A DNA stretch of 64,000 nucleotides from Rotaria macrura (GCA_900239685.1 OENT01000027.1:1-64000); one strand, 5' to 3'. Counted from the stretch's first letter, positions 1 through 13,294 are shown. The notes: generated by a model not told the origin, from the sequence alone. Made by a program: numbers and translations.

Positions 1-74
1 CTTGAGTATAGGAAAGTACAAGGAAACACCATGGAATTACAAAGGAGGAATCACGGAAGTAAGATGGAATTAAG

Positions 75-215
75 ATAGAAGTAAGTTGAAGTAAGTTGGA
101 AGTAAGTTGGAAGTAAGTTGAAGTAAGTTGGAAGTAAGTTGAAGTAAGTTGGAAGTAAGTTGGAAGTAAGTTGGAAGTAAGTTGAAGTAAGTTGGAAGTA
201 AGTTGGAAGTACGCA
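75..215. repeat. 10/11-bp tandem repeat (GGAAGTAAGTT)
   Basis: About a dozen head-to-tail copies of GAAGTAAGTT or GGAAGTAAGTT lie here, alternating irregularly between 10- and 11-bp units. This is a minisatellite. The long reading frames on its minus strand are simply the repeat translated and are not genes. Confidence 0.93.
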
Positions 216-381
216 CTCCTGAAGTATCGCCTTTTCCCCCTTGGGCAATTGGCAGTATGTGGAACAATTTGACTACTCCTATCGTGATTATGAGTCGCGA
301 TTCTGGTTAACCGTACATTATTGATACTTATTGAACATACTCATGCAGCTAACAATGATAATCTAATGTTTGTATCTATCC

Positions 382-909
382 ATGACGATGATATGCATCA
401 CTTGGCGTAGTTATTCTTCCCACTACGGCCCATCTGATAGTGACGACGAACAAAATATGGAAGAAGAATCATATGGTTCTCGAGTTAATCGTTTTATTAG
501 AATTCTTATCATAGAAATTCAATTGGTGCTTAGTTATCTTATTGCAGCTGTAGTTTCGACGTATGTATTAGATATCAGTCGGCTTACTCGAATGAGACTG
601 AAACTTTGGATAATAGAAACGCTTTATGCTCCGGTGATAATATTTACTTTTTTTGTTTGTGCCCTTCGTATATAGTTATGTTGAACATATATACGAGTGT
701 AGCCGTTCAAACTGTATTCGATTTACAAGAGTAATCAAAATGAGTATATTTGTGATTGTTCGTTACATGGGATTTATCCATTTTCAACAGTAAATAACAA
801 ACCAATCCGTTTATTCTATCGTTTTTGCAATGAATCAGATCGACTATATATGGACCAATATTATTTTGGTCGATCCTTCTTAAATGACAGTAAAAGTATA
901 ATACAATAG
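382..909 (+). CDS. Small two-exon membrane protein, unknown function
   Basis: I do not recognise the family. Exon 1 is 382-654 and exon 2 is 703-909, separated by a 48-bp intron (GTTTGT...GTGTAG) that joins the frames in phase 0. GTTTGT donors recur in the myosin and pantothenate kinase genes of this window. The spliced product is about 159 residues. It has an acidic N-terminal stretch (SDSDDEQNMEEE), two hydrophobic segments (about residues 40-60 and 74-90), and a hydrophilic tail containing ICDCSLHGIYPF. The first in-frame ATG is 382, and an in-frame stop lies just upstream at 364. Read without splicing, exon 1 would end at 675, leaving the coding-like stretch 703-909 unexplained. The gene could also be the 3' part of a larger one cut by the window edge. 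Confidence 0.45.
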
Positions 910-3900
910 CCTCTTTTTGGAATATATATCATCGACTATCTATTAAATTCCGTGCTGATTACGTTAGAGTGCTCCTTAATAAAAACAAAACTAAGCCCAT
1001 ATTTACTCTTCAATTTCTTTCTCTACAGATAAAAGAAGCATGAAAATTTTTACATGTATTGTTTAATCAATCACTAATCTAAAATTCCTACTAATCAAAA
1101 TGAAACGTGAAAGATCGTAGGAATCCTATTTATTTCTACCGTTTCATATTTCATTTCTATGTTTCTAATCTTCTTCTAATATTGTAGGCTGTTTTTAAAG
1201 AACTAAGGTGGATGTTTGTGTAACTAGAACATTGATTTCTTTGAGCGCACCCACACATTATTAAGACCAATGTCCCTGATCAGGCAAAATAGTATGAACA
1301 CGAGAACTATTTTTGACAATATGAAAAATATAATTAATAATAAATATGAAACAAGTAATTAAAGATTATGATGAGTTTCAAAACAATTTTATTTTTTTGT
1401 TTAAGTTAACGACAAATTAGATTCTCAAATTTTTTAGTGCTAAATAACACATTATTTCTTAATCAGTTTTTTTTTATTGGATACGACATTTTGCATGTAT
1501 ACAAGTGTCTATGTTCTAAAATCAGAACAATCGACAAGCAGTACTTTTTATCTGCAATGAATTGGTTTTTCAAAATTATTTAAAAAAATTTCAATCATAG
1601 AATGCTTTCTAAATATTCGAATTCGAACTCACCGCTTCATAGCTGAGAGTGTCAGCAGATACAGGGATTTAGTTTTATGGATTTATTTCGATTTTTTAAT
1701 AGGTCCATCAGAGTTTTGGGATCAATCCCATGCAATTTAGTAATACATGCGCTTGAATAATGATAAGAGCAAAGGTGTCGGATGAAGATGCTGCTAAGTG
1801 TCAGGGTGTAAGTGTATTGACACATTATCGAAACTAATAAATTCTGTGGAGAAAATAAATCCCGAAATATTACTGCAAATAGCCACTCTTATTAGTGCAC
1901 GCCATAGAATCGAAAAATATGTTTGATATTCTCGTTTGAATCGGATGATTGTTGCCGGTTCTTTGCTCTTTATAAATAATAGTCGGCAACGATAGTATCG
2001 CAACTCATCGACGTAGAATTTTTTATGTCGATCTTAAACAAACATGCCCTTGATCTTTGAAGTTCATTTCAATGACGAATACAGTAAGTCAAGATTTAGC
2101 TTGGTTCTTAGATCAACTGAAAATATCACTGATTGACGGAATCTCAAGGATCATCAGTATAATCAGCTGCCATCGGATTTCATAAATGATCTGTACTATG
2201 TTCTTGTGGGACATACTTGAGATAAATAGTTATACCATATCCATTGATCTTAGGTAAACGATGGATATTGTCTACCATTACTATTAATTTGATGATGGAA
2301 TTGATGGTAACATAGCTATTCATGTCGAAGATATTGATATCGAGCCACAAAACTAGTAAACTCTCAACCAAGCGATCAAAAAAAAACCGTTGTAATATTA
2401 TGTACTTTTTATACATCGTAAATCAACATTAATAGCAGTTGTTATGGTAACTGTCAATATTGTTTTGCCACAAATGCGCATGTTTATTTCAAAAATCACT
2501 GAATACAAAAATCATACGCAGTCACCCGAGATAATTTAAACAATTAAGGAGTATGAAGAAAGAAAATACCTAGTCGCACTGAATACTACATGCGTTTGCT
2601 TTCATGCTCATATCGCCTATGTTACAACATTCAAAAAATAAGAGAAGGTATGTAATGGAAGAGTGCGATCTAATGGATTAATCTCGAATCTAATATTTAT
2701 TCTTCAAACTATTGTTGCACATATATGAAAGAACTATGTACTAAAAAGTCGAAGTGAAATGAAATTATGCTTGATGAAAGGGAAAAGTATCCACTGCACT
2801 ACTTCAACAGAAGACAAGTGCGAATGTTCAGTAGCACGATTAATGTATGATCACAGAATATATGTAAGAAAAAAAGTGAAGCTACCAGACACAAGTGGTT
2901 GACATTTGAATAGCAGAACGCGAATGAAGACGTTAATGTGAATCTCATTGTCGTTGAGGCAAAAGATGCAGTCTCGTACTATTTCGCCTATATTTCCGTA
3001 GCTTGTGAGATATTTCATCAATAGAAAATCATTTAAAAAAAAAAGGTTTGATTCTTTTATAAAGAGTTTCTTTTGAGTGGATTGATTTAATCTGAAGAAT
3101 ATCGCGTACGTGTTTTCATTATTTTTTTCTCTTTCAACAGATTCAACCCTACTATTTTTTCTATCTATAATTATGTCTAAAGAATAGGCAAACAGGAATG
3201 ACAGAATATCAACAGTTGTTATTTTTAATTGTCACCGGATGATACTTTTCTTTGACATAATTGCTTTTTTGTGACAACAAATTTTAGATCGCTTAGGAAT
3301 TTTTATTAATCGTAACTATGATTTACGGTCAACTATCATTTTCATCATTGAAACTAATGAATTGACAATACACACAATTATTGAACAATGTCATCGTCAA
3401 TTGAAAAAAAGATTAAACTGATGGATAAGTTAGACATCGTCCATTAACATTAGACACTTTTTTTTAGAGTGTCTACATATTTCTCGTCATTGCAATAGAA
3501 GGATTTCATGTATTTTTAATATTTCTTGAATAATAATGGCAGACACTTTGTTCCTGTTAACAAGTGACTAATTTGAACGATATCTGAGGCAAGTGAATGA
3601 AATTCATCATGGTAAAGAGATGTCAATTAATGGATCTTCAATAGTCAAATTCATTTATGTAGCGATCATCACTCAAACTTCTACTGCGTCCATATAAGCA
3701 TCATGCAAAAAAATCAAATGGTTATCTAATGCTTTAACAGTGTTGTGTTGTTTTGTACTGATAAAAATACTCAAAGCAAGTGTTTGCTTTATGATGCTCT
3801 TGACATGTTATGATATAGAGAATTAACCCATGGTGTTGGTTTGATGATACGATTGTCATCATAGACAGCTTGCTAATCTTAAAGATGCAAGTAATCAATA

Positions 3901-4600
3901 GCATCTGTTATTGTTTCACAGCCTTCATGGACGAAAAACGATCAGAATGGCTCGTTCAATTTCGATAAAACGAAGACGAAATAGTAATCATCTTCGGTTC
4001 TAAGAAAAATCTTCTCTCTTGCGTTACATTTCTCACAACTATAAGGATGCGACATACATATATCATGTTTCGTTCTATTACACAAAATCAAAACAGTTAC
4101 TTATAGTGTCATGCAAAGCATAAGCTGAAAAATGTCTGGAATTTTAATGCAATAGGAATTTTGTGTTTGTCAATGAAAAAAAGAGTCATAGTATTAAAAA
4201 GGCATAATCAATACAATGAGAACACTCAGGTTAAATTCTCGAGTATGTAACACTAGCCGAATTTCTTTGATGAACGGTTCGAGAATAGGGACATTTTTCA
4301 GGTAAAGATGAGTCATAGTAATTTGAAAAAATCACAATATGAGTTACACATATGAGGAACAACTAAAAGACAGTTAACTTATCTCTAGGACATCATAAGT
4401 TATGAAAACGTATCCAACTAGATTATATTCATTCTTTATCATTGATTAGTATTTGCAGTCAGCCAGGATACTCTGAATTGAAATTTATTGAATATCTCGC
4501 AAGATTCTGTGAATCCACTGTGAGCATCTAACTGTTTTAAAACATTCTCTTTGATTTATAAAGCATAATAGACAAATTTTTATCATCATATATACGAAAT
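910..4600. other. Gene-poor stretch
   Basis: No supported gene. Two minus-strand open frames, 1794-2003 and 2180-2416, have a mildly coding look (for example RFKREYQTYFSILWRALIRV). Stops surround them and no splice joins them convincingly. They may be remnants of a decayed gene. Confidence 0.5.
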
Positions 4601-5054
4601 ATCAATACAAGTATCCCTACTCATTGGGTGGCTCGATTTCATTGATGATAGTAGAAAGTGTAACGGGAAGGACTCCATACCTCCAGCCAAATAGAGAAAG
4701 AAAGTAAGTCTCCGCATTAATCCCCCTCCCCCCGACACTCACCTGAGCGTGCGCTGTTGGTGTGAGAACGGAGGCATACAGGAGTAGGTGATAGCGTAGT
4801 CTTTTCCTCCCTAAATTTATACCTAAAACAATGTTCGTTGTATTGTGTGCACTGATGTATCTCTCTTTTCTTCTTTTTTTCCCGTTTGTATGTACCACCA
4901 CTCCCTTTCTGTTTCAAAACTTATCTCGTCCCTCTTGCTCATTCTTGTTCTATTCTATTTCTATTTCTCCTTTTCGTGTTCTCTGCCCCCATCTGTAAGC
5001 ACTTCCGAGTGTTACAATAAACAAGGCATTAACAAAAAAAAAATCAATACAAGT
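4601..5054 (+). pseudogene. 5'-truncated retrocopy with poly(A) tail and 12-bp target-site duplication
   Basis: The 12-mer ATCAATACAAGT occurs at 4601-4612 and again at 5043-5054. The 430 bp between them end in an A-run (5034-5042), with AATAAA at 5016-5021, 13 bases before the run. That combination marks a reverse-transcribed polyadenylated RNA inserted by target-primed integration. The insert opens with a frame of 26 codons (4614-4691, ending TAG at 4692; begins SLLIGWLDFIDDSRK). Pyrimidine-rich sequence resembling a 3' UTR follows. I read it as the last codons and 3' UTR of a host mRNA. A LINE 3' end or a SINE is the alternative. The parent gene is not in this window. Confidence 0.8.
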
Positions 5055-8016
5055 GCACGCCGTATGAATCATTCATTCAATTGAACAACAATCGAGAAAA
5101 CAATTCATCGATGCTAACAAACATGTTAGTACTCAGCCCATATTAGTTGCGACTGACATCCAAAGAAGCTGTTCCATCGATATTGTTCGATTTCGCTCAA
5201 TTTGGATTTATATTGTACAGGGGGGAGTTTTGACAATCGTGATTCAAACAGTTTTCAGAAATTTAAATGTTTCTGGAAACGATCTCTTCGAAAGAAGCAA
5301 TGTTTTTTATGATCTTTTGCAAATGTCAATTCTCCTGTAAAATTCAATTAATGTGAGTAGAAATACAGGTGATGCACTTTTCAAAAAGAAATTCAGCTCA
5401 ACTAAATAAATTTTGATGAGTTGTTCAAAACAAATATCCTTGTAGAAAATCTCCTTAGATGGAATACGAGAATTTCTTGTTATTTATTTCGACTATTTAC
5501 CGAGTATCTAATGAAGATTTCTATTAACTAAGACAGAAATTTGTGGGCGAAATAAAATTTGAGGTTCCAATGGAAACATCATTCATTTTGCCTACTTTCG
5601 GAGTTATGATTTTCTGAAAGTCTTCCTGACCAATGAGAACTAAATAGCAATCTCAAAATTTCACCTAACTCAGTACTATACGAAGTGATTATTGAGACCA
5701 AATGGCATTATCTAACATTATTTATTTGATCATTTTTATTTATGTAGCAACTGAGAAAATGAAAACTATGCGGTTGAAAAAAACTTGTAAAGTAGTAGAA
5801 ACATTCTAAGAAAATGAACTTTCTATTTTTACATTTTCAAAGAATATTTTTATATACCTTTAAAGATCATCATATACTGATTGATGCTAGATAGAATATA
5901 TTTGAAATGATAAAACTTTTCAAATAAATTCTAAGTAAGCTTACTCACGTTTTCCAGAGAAAATGGCTCATTTTTCGATATTTTTCAATAAGTTTACTAG
6001 AACCATTCATAGAGATTATTCCACACCGAATTTTTCGTAACTTTGCAGAGTTCAGTACGTATAAAACAACTACATAAGCCCAACCTTTAAAGTAACCATG
6101 TGTGAGGAGATTAGATCTTACAGGAATCATGATTTTGTCAGCCTACACCGTTTTTTTTCTATATGCATCTTTTTCAGCTAAAACCTTAGTAGAAATATTT
6201 TACTCATTTTATAATAGGACATACAGATTTCTATGAGTTAGGTAAAATCATTCGGTATGGATGCTGAGACCCTAAAATTATTCAATGTTCAATACTTTTG
6301 CAAACTAATCTTCAATTGATTATATAAGTAGCAACAACTTTGATTTTTTATCTATGATTCACAAGATGAATTCGATTGATATTCTTCAAAAAGTCGAGAT
6401 GGTCCAAAGTCATCTACCAAATGTATTCTTCATCTTATTAGTTATCTTGTCGATCATTTGTAACAATTTGTTTCGCTTCAAATATCTTTTATTTATTTAT
6501 TGTATTTTCATATCTGATTAGACGACAGTTACATGAATCCCCCCCCCCCTCTCACTGAACCGATCCTATTAAGTATGATATTTAGTGAATATTCACCTTT
6601 GGTTTTAGCAATTTAATGAACGACGCTAACCCATTTTGTTATTGTTTATATAAATCAATAGTTGTCTCAGTTAAAATTAAAATTTTTCTTTCATCTGAAC
6701 AAATCCGAAACAAGATTTTCATCGCAAATTTGTCCATGTGTAATTTCTGTAAAAGTTTGATTGTATCGTCAATTTTGAACCAAATGTTCAATAACTGTTA
6801 CGAAATACTTTTTTATAGGACTGAATTCAGTTATCGATAACCAAGAAAAGAAAACTTTAATCTATATTTCTCAATGTTTCGTAGTTGATCTACAGAAGCT
6901 TCCCATGTATTCATGAGCTAATGTCGAAACTAAGTAAACCATAGTCTTTAGTTTGTAAAAATGATAAGGAAAAAGATATGCTTAGAATAGGATATAAATT
7001 TCATTTGATTTGACCCATAGCTGATCGAATCCAGATCTCAAAAAGTTGTTGTCGATCTCATCCAAGTTCAAGTACATCAAAAAATTTGAATTCAACTGAA
7101 CTTGCCACGTTTTTTAAGGCGCAGCGGATCGTTTCACACACTACGATCCAAATTCTGGTTCAAACTCAACATTTAATTTATTGCAAGGCACGAGTCAGAA
7201 ATCATATTTTTTGGAGGTCATAGTCAACAATAACATGAACCGCAGCTCCCTACCAATGAGAGAAAAGGTGACAAGTTCTTATTTATAACTAAATAATCTA
7301 AGCTATCATAATAATAAGAACTCTATTTGTTATTTTACATGGTCGGATGACGAATCTCTTGTTTTTTTCCATGATCATACTTCCAAAAACAAACAATAAT
7401 ATCGATTTCATTTATACACTTCATGTAACAAGATTTCCTAACATAAATACTAAAAGCATCGAAAAAATCAGCATAATTTTTATTCTACAGTCAGCATTGG
7501 CATGATTGGTAAGCGCAGATCTCAATTAAAGTCAATTCGATGAATTTCACCATCTAGAAATCAGAATAATTAATTGCAAGAGTAAACTATTCCTTCATTA
7601 AATTTGTAAGCTGTCCTTGTGTGCAACAGAAAATATTGAAGAAAAAGATTTCATTGATGGATTTGATTAAAGAGAAACGAGAAAGTTAATAGGTCATATC
7701 GAGCAAGTCCAAAGAACTTAAACGAGTAGTCGCACAAGTGATTTTCATGATTTTCAACATGAAGAAATCAAAAAGAAATTGATTGTATCTGAAATACGCA
7801 GAACTATTAATTATGCATAGATATTTGTGATCTGGAATCAAAATTCTCATGGTTTTATACAACAAGTATTTCGAAAAAATGCCAGCAGATTTATTAACTA
7901 ACAAAAACACTAACTATGTAGTAACAACTTCTTTCAATGGTTTATAAAGTATTCATTATTTACGTATATGTCAACGTTAATACAACAGAAATTTGTTGGT
8001 AATCTAACCTTGAATG
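5055..8016. other. Intergenic stretch
   Basis: No supported gene. It contains a C-homopolymer of about 10 at 6540-6550 and short open frames on both strands without splice support or recognisable motifs. Confidence 0.6.
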
Positions 8017-8814
8017 TTACTTTCTAGGTAATCGCAACGACAGGAAACTAGTCAACATGACTAAATAACAAGTCAATAGTACTTGTGAACTGCTTCCTGA
8101 AAGTCTACCGTCAATATCAGTAATATTATGATGTTGCAATGTTCTTTTTACAGCAGCTATGGTCAATGGTCCATTACATAACATGCGATTACACCTCACA
8201 GTCATCGTTGCAAAATTACCAGAGTCGAAAATATTGATACTGGCAGAATCACGATTACTATGAAGACATAAACGCCTATGAAATTTATGTTTGATTAAAT
8301 CATCGACAATCTGACAAGAACCAGACATGCCAGGAACTGTACATTGATGAACACCATCGTTGATATCAAAGCATGCCAAATTTGTTGATGATGCTGATCT
8401 ATCATGCAACAATCGTTGTAAATCAGAATAAATACTCTTAGTATTATATGAACGTTTTGTCATTTGAATAATTTTTTCTTCAGCAAATATACGAGCACAA
8501 TCATCAGTTTCTTTACACGTATGATAAATATCATAAGAAAAGAATTTATTTTCAGCTGCTTCAATCATAATAAACTGTCGATTGTCGCCGAAAGTGGTAT
8601 CATGTGACGATTCACTAGTAAATGTAACATTATAGATTCCACGATCATGCCAAAATAAAAGTTTCACTGAGCAACTATTGGCGGACACACGACTACAATG
8701 TACCGGTATATCCAACGGTTTATTCATTGGATAGATAAGTGAACAATCGTCTGTACATCGTAAACTATAAGCTAGATTAAAAAGCGATAGTAATAATCCA
8801 AGAAGAAACATCAT
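8017..8814 (-). CDS. Secreted cysteine-rich protein, probably GPI-anchored
   Basis: Single exon of 265 residues; I do not recognise the family. The N-terminus is a clear signal peptide (MMFLLGLLLSLFNLAYS) followed by a cysteine-rich ectodomain (LRCTDDCSLIYPM...). Roughly a dozen cysteines include pairs such as CTDDC and CKETDDC, and there are N-glycosylation sequons (NVT, NIT). Near the C-terminus a small-residue patch (SGSSS) precedes a hydrophobic segment (VLLTCYLVMLTSFLSL) with a short basic end. That is the layout of a GPI-attachment signal, although a single-pass membrane anchor is possible. A TATA box lies 33 bases upstream of the ATG. Extracellular or cell-surface location is inferred from the sequence; the function is unknown. 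Confidence 0.72.
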   Translation of the reverse strand: MMFLLGLLLSLFNLAYSLRCTDDCSLIYPMNKPLDIPVHCSRVSANSCSVKLLFWHDRGIYNVTFTSESSHDTTFGDNRQFIMIEAAENKFFSYDIYHTCKETDDCARIFAEEKIIQMTKRSYNTKSIYSDLQRLLHDRSASSTNLACFDINDGVHQCTVPGMSGSCQIVDDLIKHKFHRRLCLHSNRDSASINIFDSGNFATMTVRCNRMLCNGPLTIAAVKRTLQHHNITDIDGRLSGSSSQVLLTCYLVMLTSFLSLRLPRK

Positions 8815-8846
8815 CTTACTTTATTTGTATCGTAGATAAGATGTGC

Positions 8847-8853
8847 TTTTATA
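8847..8853 (-). promoter_or_regulatory. TATA box of the secreted-protein gene
   Basis: TATAAAA on the minus strand, 33 bases upstream of the ATG at 8814. This implies a transcription start very near 8820 and a leader of only a few bases. Confidence 0.5.
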
Positions 8854-11666
8854 TCGGCAATCTTCTATATACGATATAAGTAAACATCAGCAGTTTGTAT
8901 ATTATTATGGCAAGACATTTTCCGATGCTAATGTATGTCAAGACATCGGTATATTTGCCTGTGACTTTGATGACGAAACAAGAAAAAAAAATACTTATAA
9001 TGCTTTTTTATTCAGATATGAATGATAAATATTGACGGTTTCGATGATCTCATTAAGCCTTTTTCCATATCATACAGCTTTTTTCTTCTGTACACTCCAC
9101 CGTCCCACCCCACTTTTCCGCAATCCCTCGGCATTCTCTCCTTCTTTCTTAATAAAAAAATCGTTGATACAACCTAAATTATGAATTATATTTGATACAT
9201 TCTAGAGCAGCTGTAGCAAGAAACCACTACATCATCATTATCTACTTAGAAAAAGTACGCGTTATTCAACACACGTCATCAACTGATGAAATGGAATAAA
9301 AAAGATAGTTTGATTTGTATGCAAGGCACATCAATGGTACTATGGTTTCTTATTTAAATTTAAGAAATCATGTTTGTCAAGGTTTCTTCCAATTTATATT
9401 TGAACTTTATTAGAAGTCTTCTTTTTTATCAAGACTTCATAAATTGATGTAAAATATAAAAAGATACAATTCACGTAGTCGGCATATATAAGCAAGAAAA
9501 TTTTCATGTATTTATGTAGGAAATAAACTCAACTAATCGAGTAAATTATTGATGACAAGGATGATGTGAATACTACGTAAGTATAAAATGATTAAAAGTG
9601 AGCCAATGTTACATTAGGAATTATTGAATCATTTTGCTTCATCAAAAGGAAACGATTACGCAAAACTCTATATATTATAAAAGGGAAGGAAAATATGATC
9701 TGCAACGTTGTGAATAATATTACTATAATGTACTGTTACTCAATTATCAATGATAAGACTGAATTTTTAAAAGACTTGTCATAGTCACAAAATTTGCCGC
9801 TGGCAAAAAGTCTGCTTTATCTCTGATTACTCGATAGAACATACAGAGAAAAAAGAAAAACAAGAATTCAATACGTGAGTAATGAATAAATATTTTTCGA
9901 TAAGAAAAGTCAAAGCTTATCAATCGAGACAAGTAAAATTTACGAGATATTTTTAAAATCTAAATAGATTACACAGAAAACAAATGACAACAGGAAATAT
10001 TTTTTTCTGCAGCTTTTTCTATAAATATTTGCATTTTATAAGGTAGAAGCAGAATTCTATTCTTTTCTAATTAATTTTTATAAAAATCAATCAATAATAT
10101 GGCTATGCAATGTATGATTTAAATCTAATCATTTTTACCCATGAAACTAATCCACAATAAATTGCATTTGCTAAAATAAACAGCTAAATTCGATGTATAA
10201 ACATACATGTAAATGCATCAACACATGTAGTCCTAACAAAAATTCTCTGTTATTTGAGCAATCAAAGTTGATTATTTTTATTTTTATTATGAAAATATTG
10301 AATTTTGTATCATTCAGATTTTGATGAGTAAAATGAATGCCATGAGTTCTAAACATTTAATCAGTGCGATGGCGGCGTTAGTCGTGGTACGAATAATGGA
10401 TGCTTGTCATATGATGCAATAATGAAAAGCAGCATGCTGGATTGTACACACAGAGCGAGAAAAAAGAAAAAAAAAAAAAACGTACATTTTTCGATGAATC
10501 TTTCACTGACAAAACGATTGCTTCTCTTTCACTCACGCTCTCTCTCATTCTTTGTCATTTCGAACGATCTTGTTTGTGGTAAACAGAATCTCGTTGTACA
10601 CGGACGTTCGCCATGACTGTCACATAGAAAAAGGTAAGAAAACAAAACACACTAGTAGACGAGAGGAGATGCGAAGAGAAATAATCATTATCAATATTTT
10701 ACATAGCATTAGATATGTTACAGATTTCGTTTCATTATACACCAATGACAAGCACTCGTTCACGTTTGTGTGCACTTATATTGAAAAGAAGATGACGACA
10801 GCAAAATTCGTACCAATAATGATTTTTGCTACTATTTGCCACTACTTCATATCGATACCAATGAATTCTGCTCTGAGTAGACGATTGATGAGGAAAAAAA
10901 GACTATAACAAATATTTGAGCTGCGACAATGATCGCTTATGAAATATTAAATTAGAACATGTATAGAAATATGTCTCTCGATAATGCTAGACGTCAGAGA
11001 ACGTTTTATTTTATTTTATTTCTGTTGAAATAAACACTATGCGAATGCATACATAAATAATAATGCATCTAATAACCGACTGCTGACAAAATAGAAGATA
11101 ACAAGAAAGAAAAGGTCTCCTCGCCTGGCACGATAGCATCGATCAGTTGTCTTTATTACCCACTTTTGAAGATTGTATAATCAATAGACATGCAATTATT
11201 TTTCGAATAGCAGAATAATGAATAGACAATAGGGGAGAGGTATTGACATCACTTTTTCTTTCAGCGAGATTTTTAATCGAATAATTGATTCGATCGCTGA
11301 CAGATGACTAAAGCTTGTTAGCTATCTATAGAAATGGATCAAAACCGACTAGCAAGTATCGATGATTGTATTATTTTTTGTTCATAGCTTTTATTACATG
11401 TTGACTTAATTTTTGCCGTTTTCTATGGCAAAGTCAATTATTGAATTAGACTAATTACCTATCAAAGTTTGTATTTACTTGATTCTATTGACATTTATTG
11501 AAATCATGTTGTTCTCAAAGTTGGAAGAAAAAAATTAATTCATATTGAAGGCTCCTGATCAATAGAAACCGTATATAAAGTGTCTACCAATTTGAAATAA
11601 GAGGTCATTTAATAAATGGAATGTCTGAATTGTTTAAAATGCCTTCAACAATTGTTTTTATTTAAG
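8854..11666. other. Intergenic stretch with one candidate short peptide
   Basis: No firm gene. At 10792-10908 (+) a 38-codon frame reads as a signal-like hydrophobic segment (FVPIMIFATICHYFISI) followed by a basic tail (SRRLMRKKRL), reported under findings. An A-rich tract is at 10455-10480. Confidence 0.45.
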
Positions 11667-12009
11667 ATGTGAAATCAAAAAGGAGTTGCATGAGTATTTT
11701 ACTTTAAGATATAAATCGAAGATTGACTGGCAGGAAGACTATAGATTGAAAATCCAAGACATTGAAAAATGTTTTGAAAATGATGACGAATTAGCAAAAA
11801 AACTTTTTAAAGAAGAAACAGAAGAGTGTGACTTGAATTCCAACAGGTACTACCCGAATCTTTTTCATGCTTTGGCAACTAGTAAACATTCTATAAATTT
11901 ACCATGGCTGAATGTTGCTTTTTCTCATTTTATGCATCAATTAAACATCGAAATGCCTTGTGCGTTTCTAAATGTTTTGGTAAATGACCAAACTCTTGAA
12001 AATGAATAG
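11667..12009 (+). CDS. Isolated coding exon or gene fragment, unknown
   Basis: An open frame follows a good acceptor (TTTTTATTTAAG, ending 11666) and runs to a stop at 12009. It gives about 113 residues of coding-like composition (for example KSKIDWQEDYRLKIQDIEK and NRYYPNLFHALATSKHS). It has no ATG of its own near the start, and I found no upstream exon with a matching donor. It is the 3' exon of an unseen gene or a fragment. No family was recognised. Confidence 0.35.
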
Positions 12010-13294
12010 CATGAAATTTTATTCCGCTTGAAATATGACTGATATGTCAAGTGAGTTTAATTTTTGTTTCATTCAAAACCGTTTATTGGTTACTTTTCAA
12101 TCGTTATTATCATATGAAGAAATTTGTTTTTGTAAGAAAGAAACGAAAATATTTCTTTATCATATTTCGTTTGTTATCATGAAAGATACTACAAACGACA
12201 TCAATCGATAGAAGGTATTTAACCCGTTTTGTATGTAAACAAGAGAAAACATGCAGAATCCACTAAAGAAATCGATAAAAATAACAACAGTAAAATGGTA
12301 TGCTTCTTTTTTCTTCTTTTCTCTTCGTATTCTCACATGATCCGTCCTCTCTCGTATTATTTGCAAGAAAGACATACAATGTGACGCTAGCAAAAAAAAA
12401 AACGTCCGACAACGAGAGGAAGACAGACAGACAGAAAAAAAGACGGAGGTAGAGAATCATAGCTGATAAAGTAACATCGTCGATGAGAATTGTGCGTTGC
12501 GAGTAGGAGGATGAAGATGTATATTGCCGGTACATCTATGTCAAAGCAATCGATCACAAGACTTTACCCAGCATCACTATCGTTATTATTTCTGTGCGAC
12601 TTACTGACATTTGACGGTACTCGTTTCTGTTGATGTCTCGTGCAATTATGTATGACTACATCGATAGATAGCTAACTCTGTACTTTTGGTTCCATATGCT
12701 TATTAGTACTATTTTATGAACTATGAAAGTTGAGATGCCGATTGTTTTTTCATGAACTCATGAAAACATCAGATCTATCATCGATTGTCTATCAAAATTC
12801 ACTTTCCGTAGAGTCTTTAGGAACAGGCGTACGGCAAGGATTGTAGAACTTTCCAGTTCATACTCATTTGATGTGTTCACATTCATTTGTCTAATTATGT
12901 TCTTACATTGTAGTTAAACATGTGCACATGCAGATTTCTATTACTCATGGTTCACAGTCTTGATGCCATCTCCCATCTTTTCTATTTTTTCAGTCCCTCT
13001 TTCGGGAGCAAGCTCTTTCTGTCTGTGTCTCTTTCATTCTTTTGTTTCTTTCATTTATTTGTGTGTTTAGAGAAGACGAAGAACACGACAGCAACTAAGT
13101 AGAGAGTCAAACATATGAGCAACACATAGTGAGAAAGGCATGCGTTCAGTCGAGCGTTTGATTATTGTGTCCTTTCTATAGGCAATACTTGTGGAAGAAA
13201 GAAAAACCAGCTCACTATTCTCCCTGTGTTCGGTTGTAGTGTGCTCCTGGTTTTTTCCAGCAGCTTAGAAAAAAAACATAAGAACCGAATCGCA
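12010..13294. other. Upstream region of the MATH-BTB gene
   Basis: No gene supported. It contains a purine-rich tract near 12390-12450 with a short (ACAG)n run and pyrimidine-rich stretches around 12990-13060. These probably form 5' flank or leader of the gene at 13295. Confidence 0.5.

Noticed and set aside
1794-2416. Two minus-strand frames as a possible split gene
   Set aside because: The joining sequence contains stops in all frames, and no GT-AG pair gives a continuous product.
4617-4917. Minus-strand open frames within the retrocopy
   Set aside because: The poly(A) tail and AATAAA show that the plus strand is the transcript sense. The minus frames are shadows.
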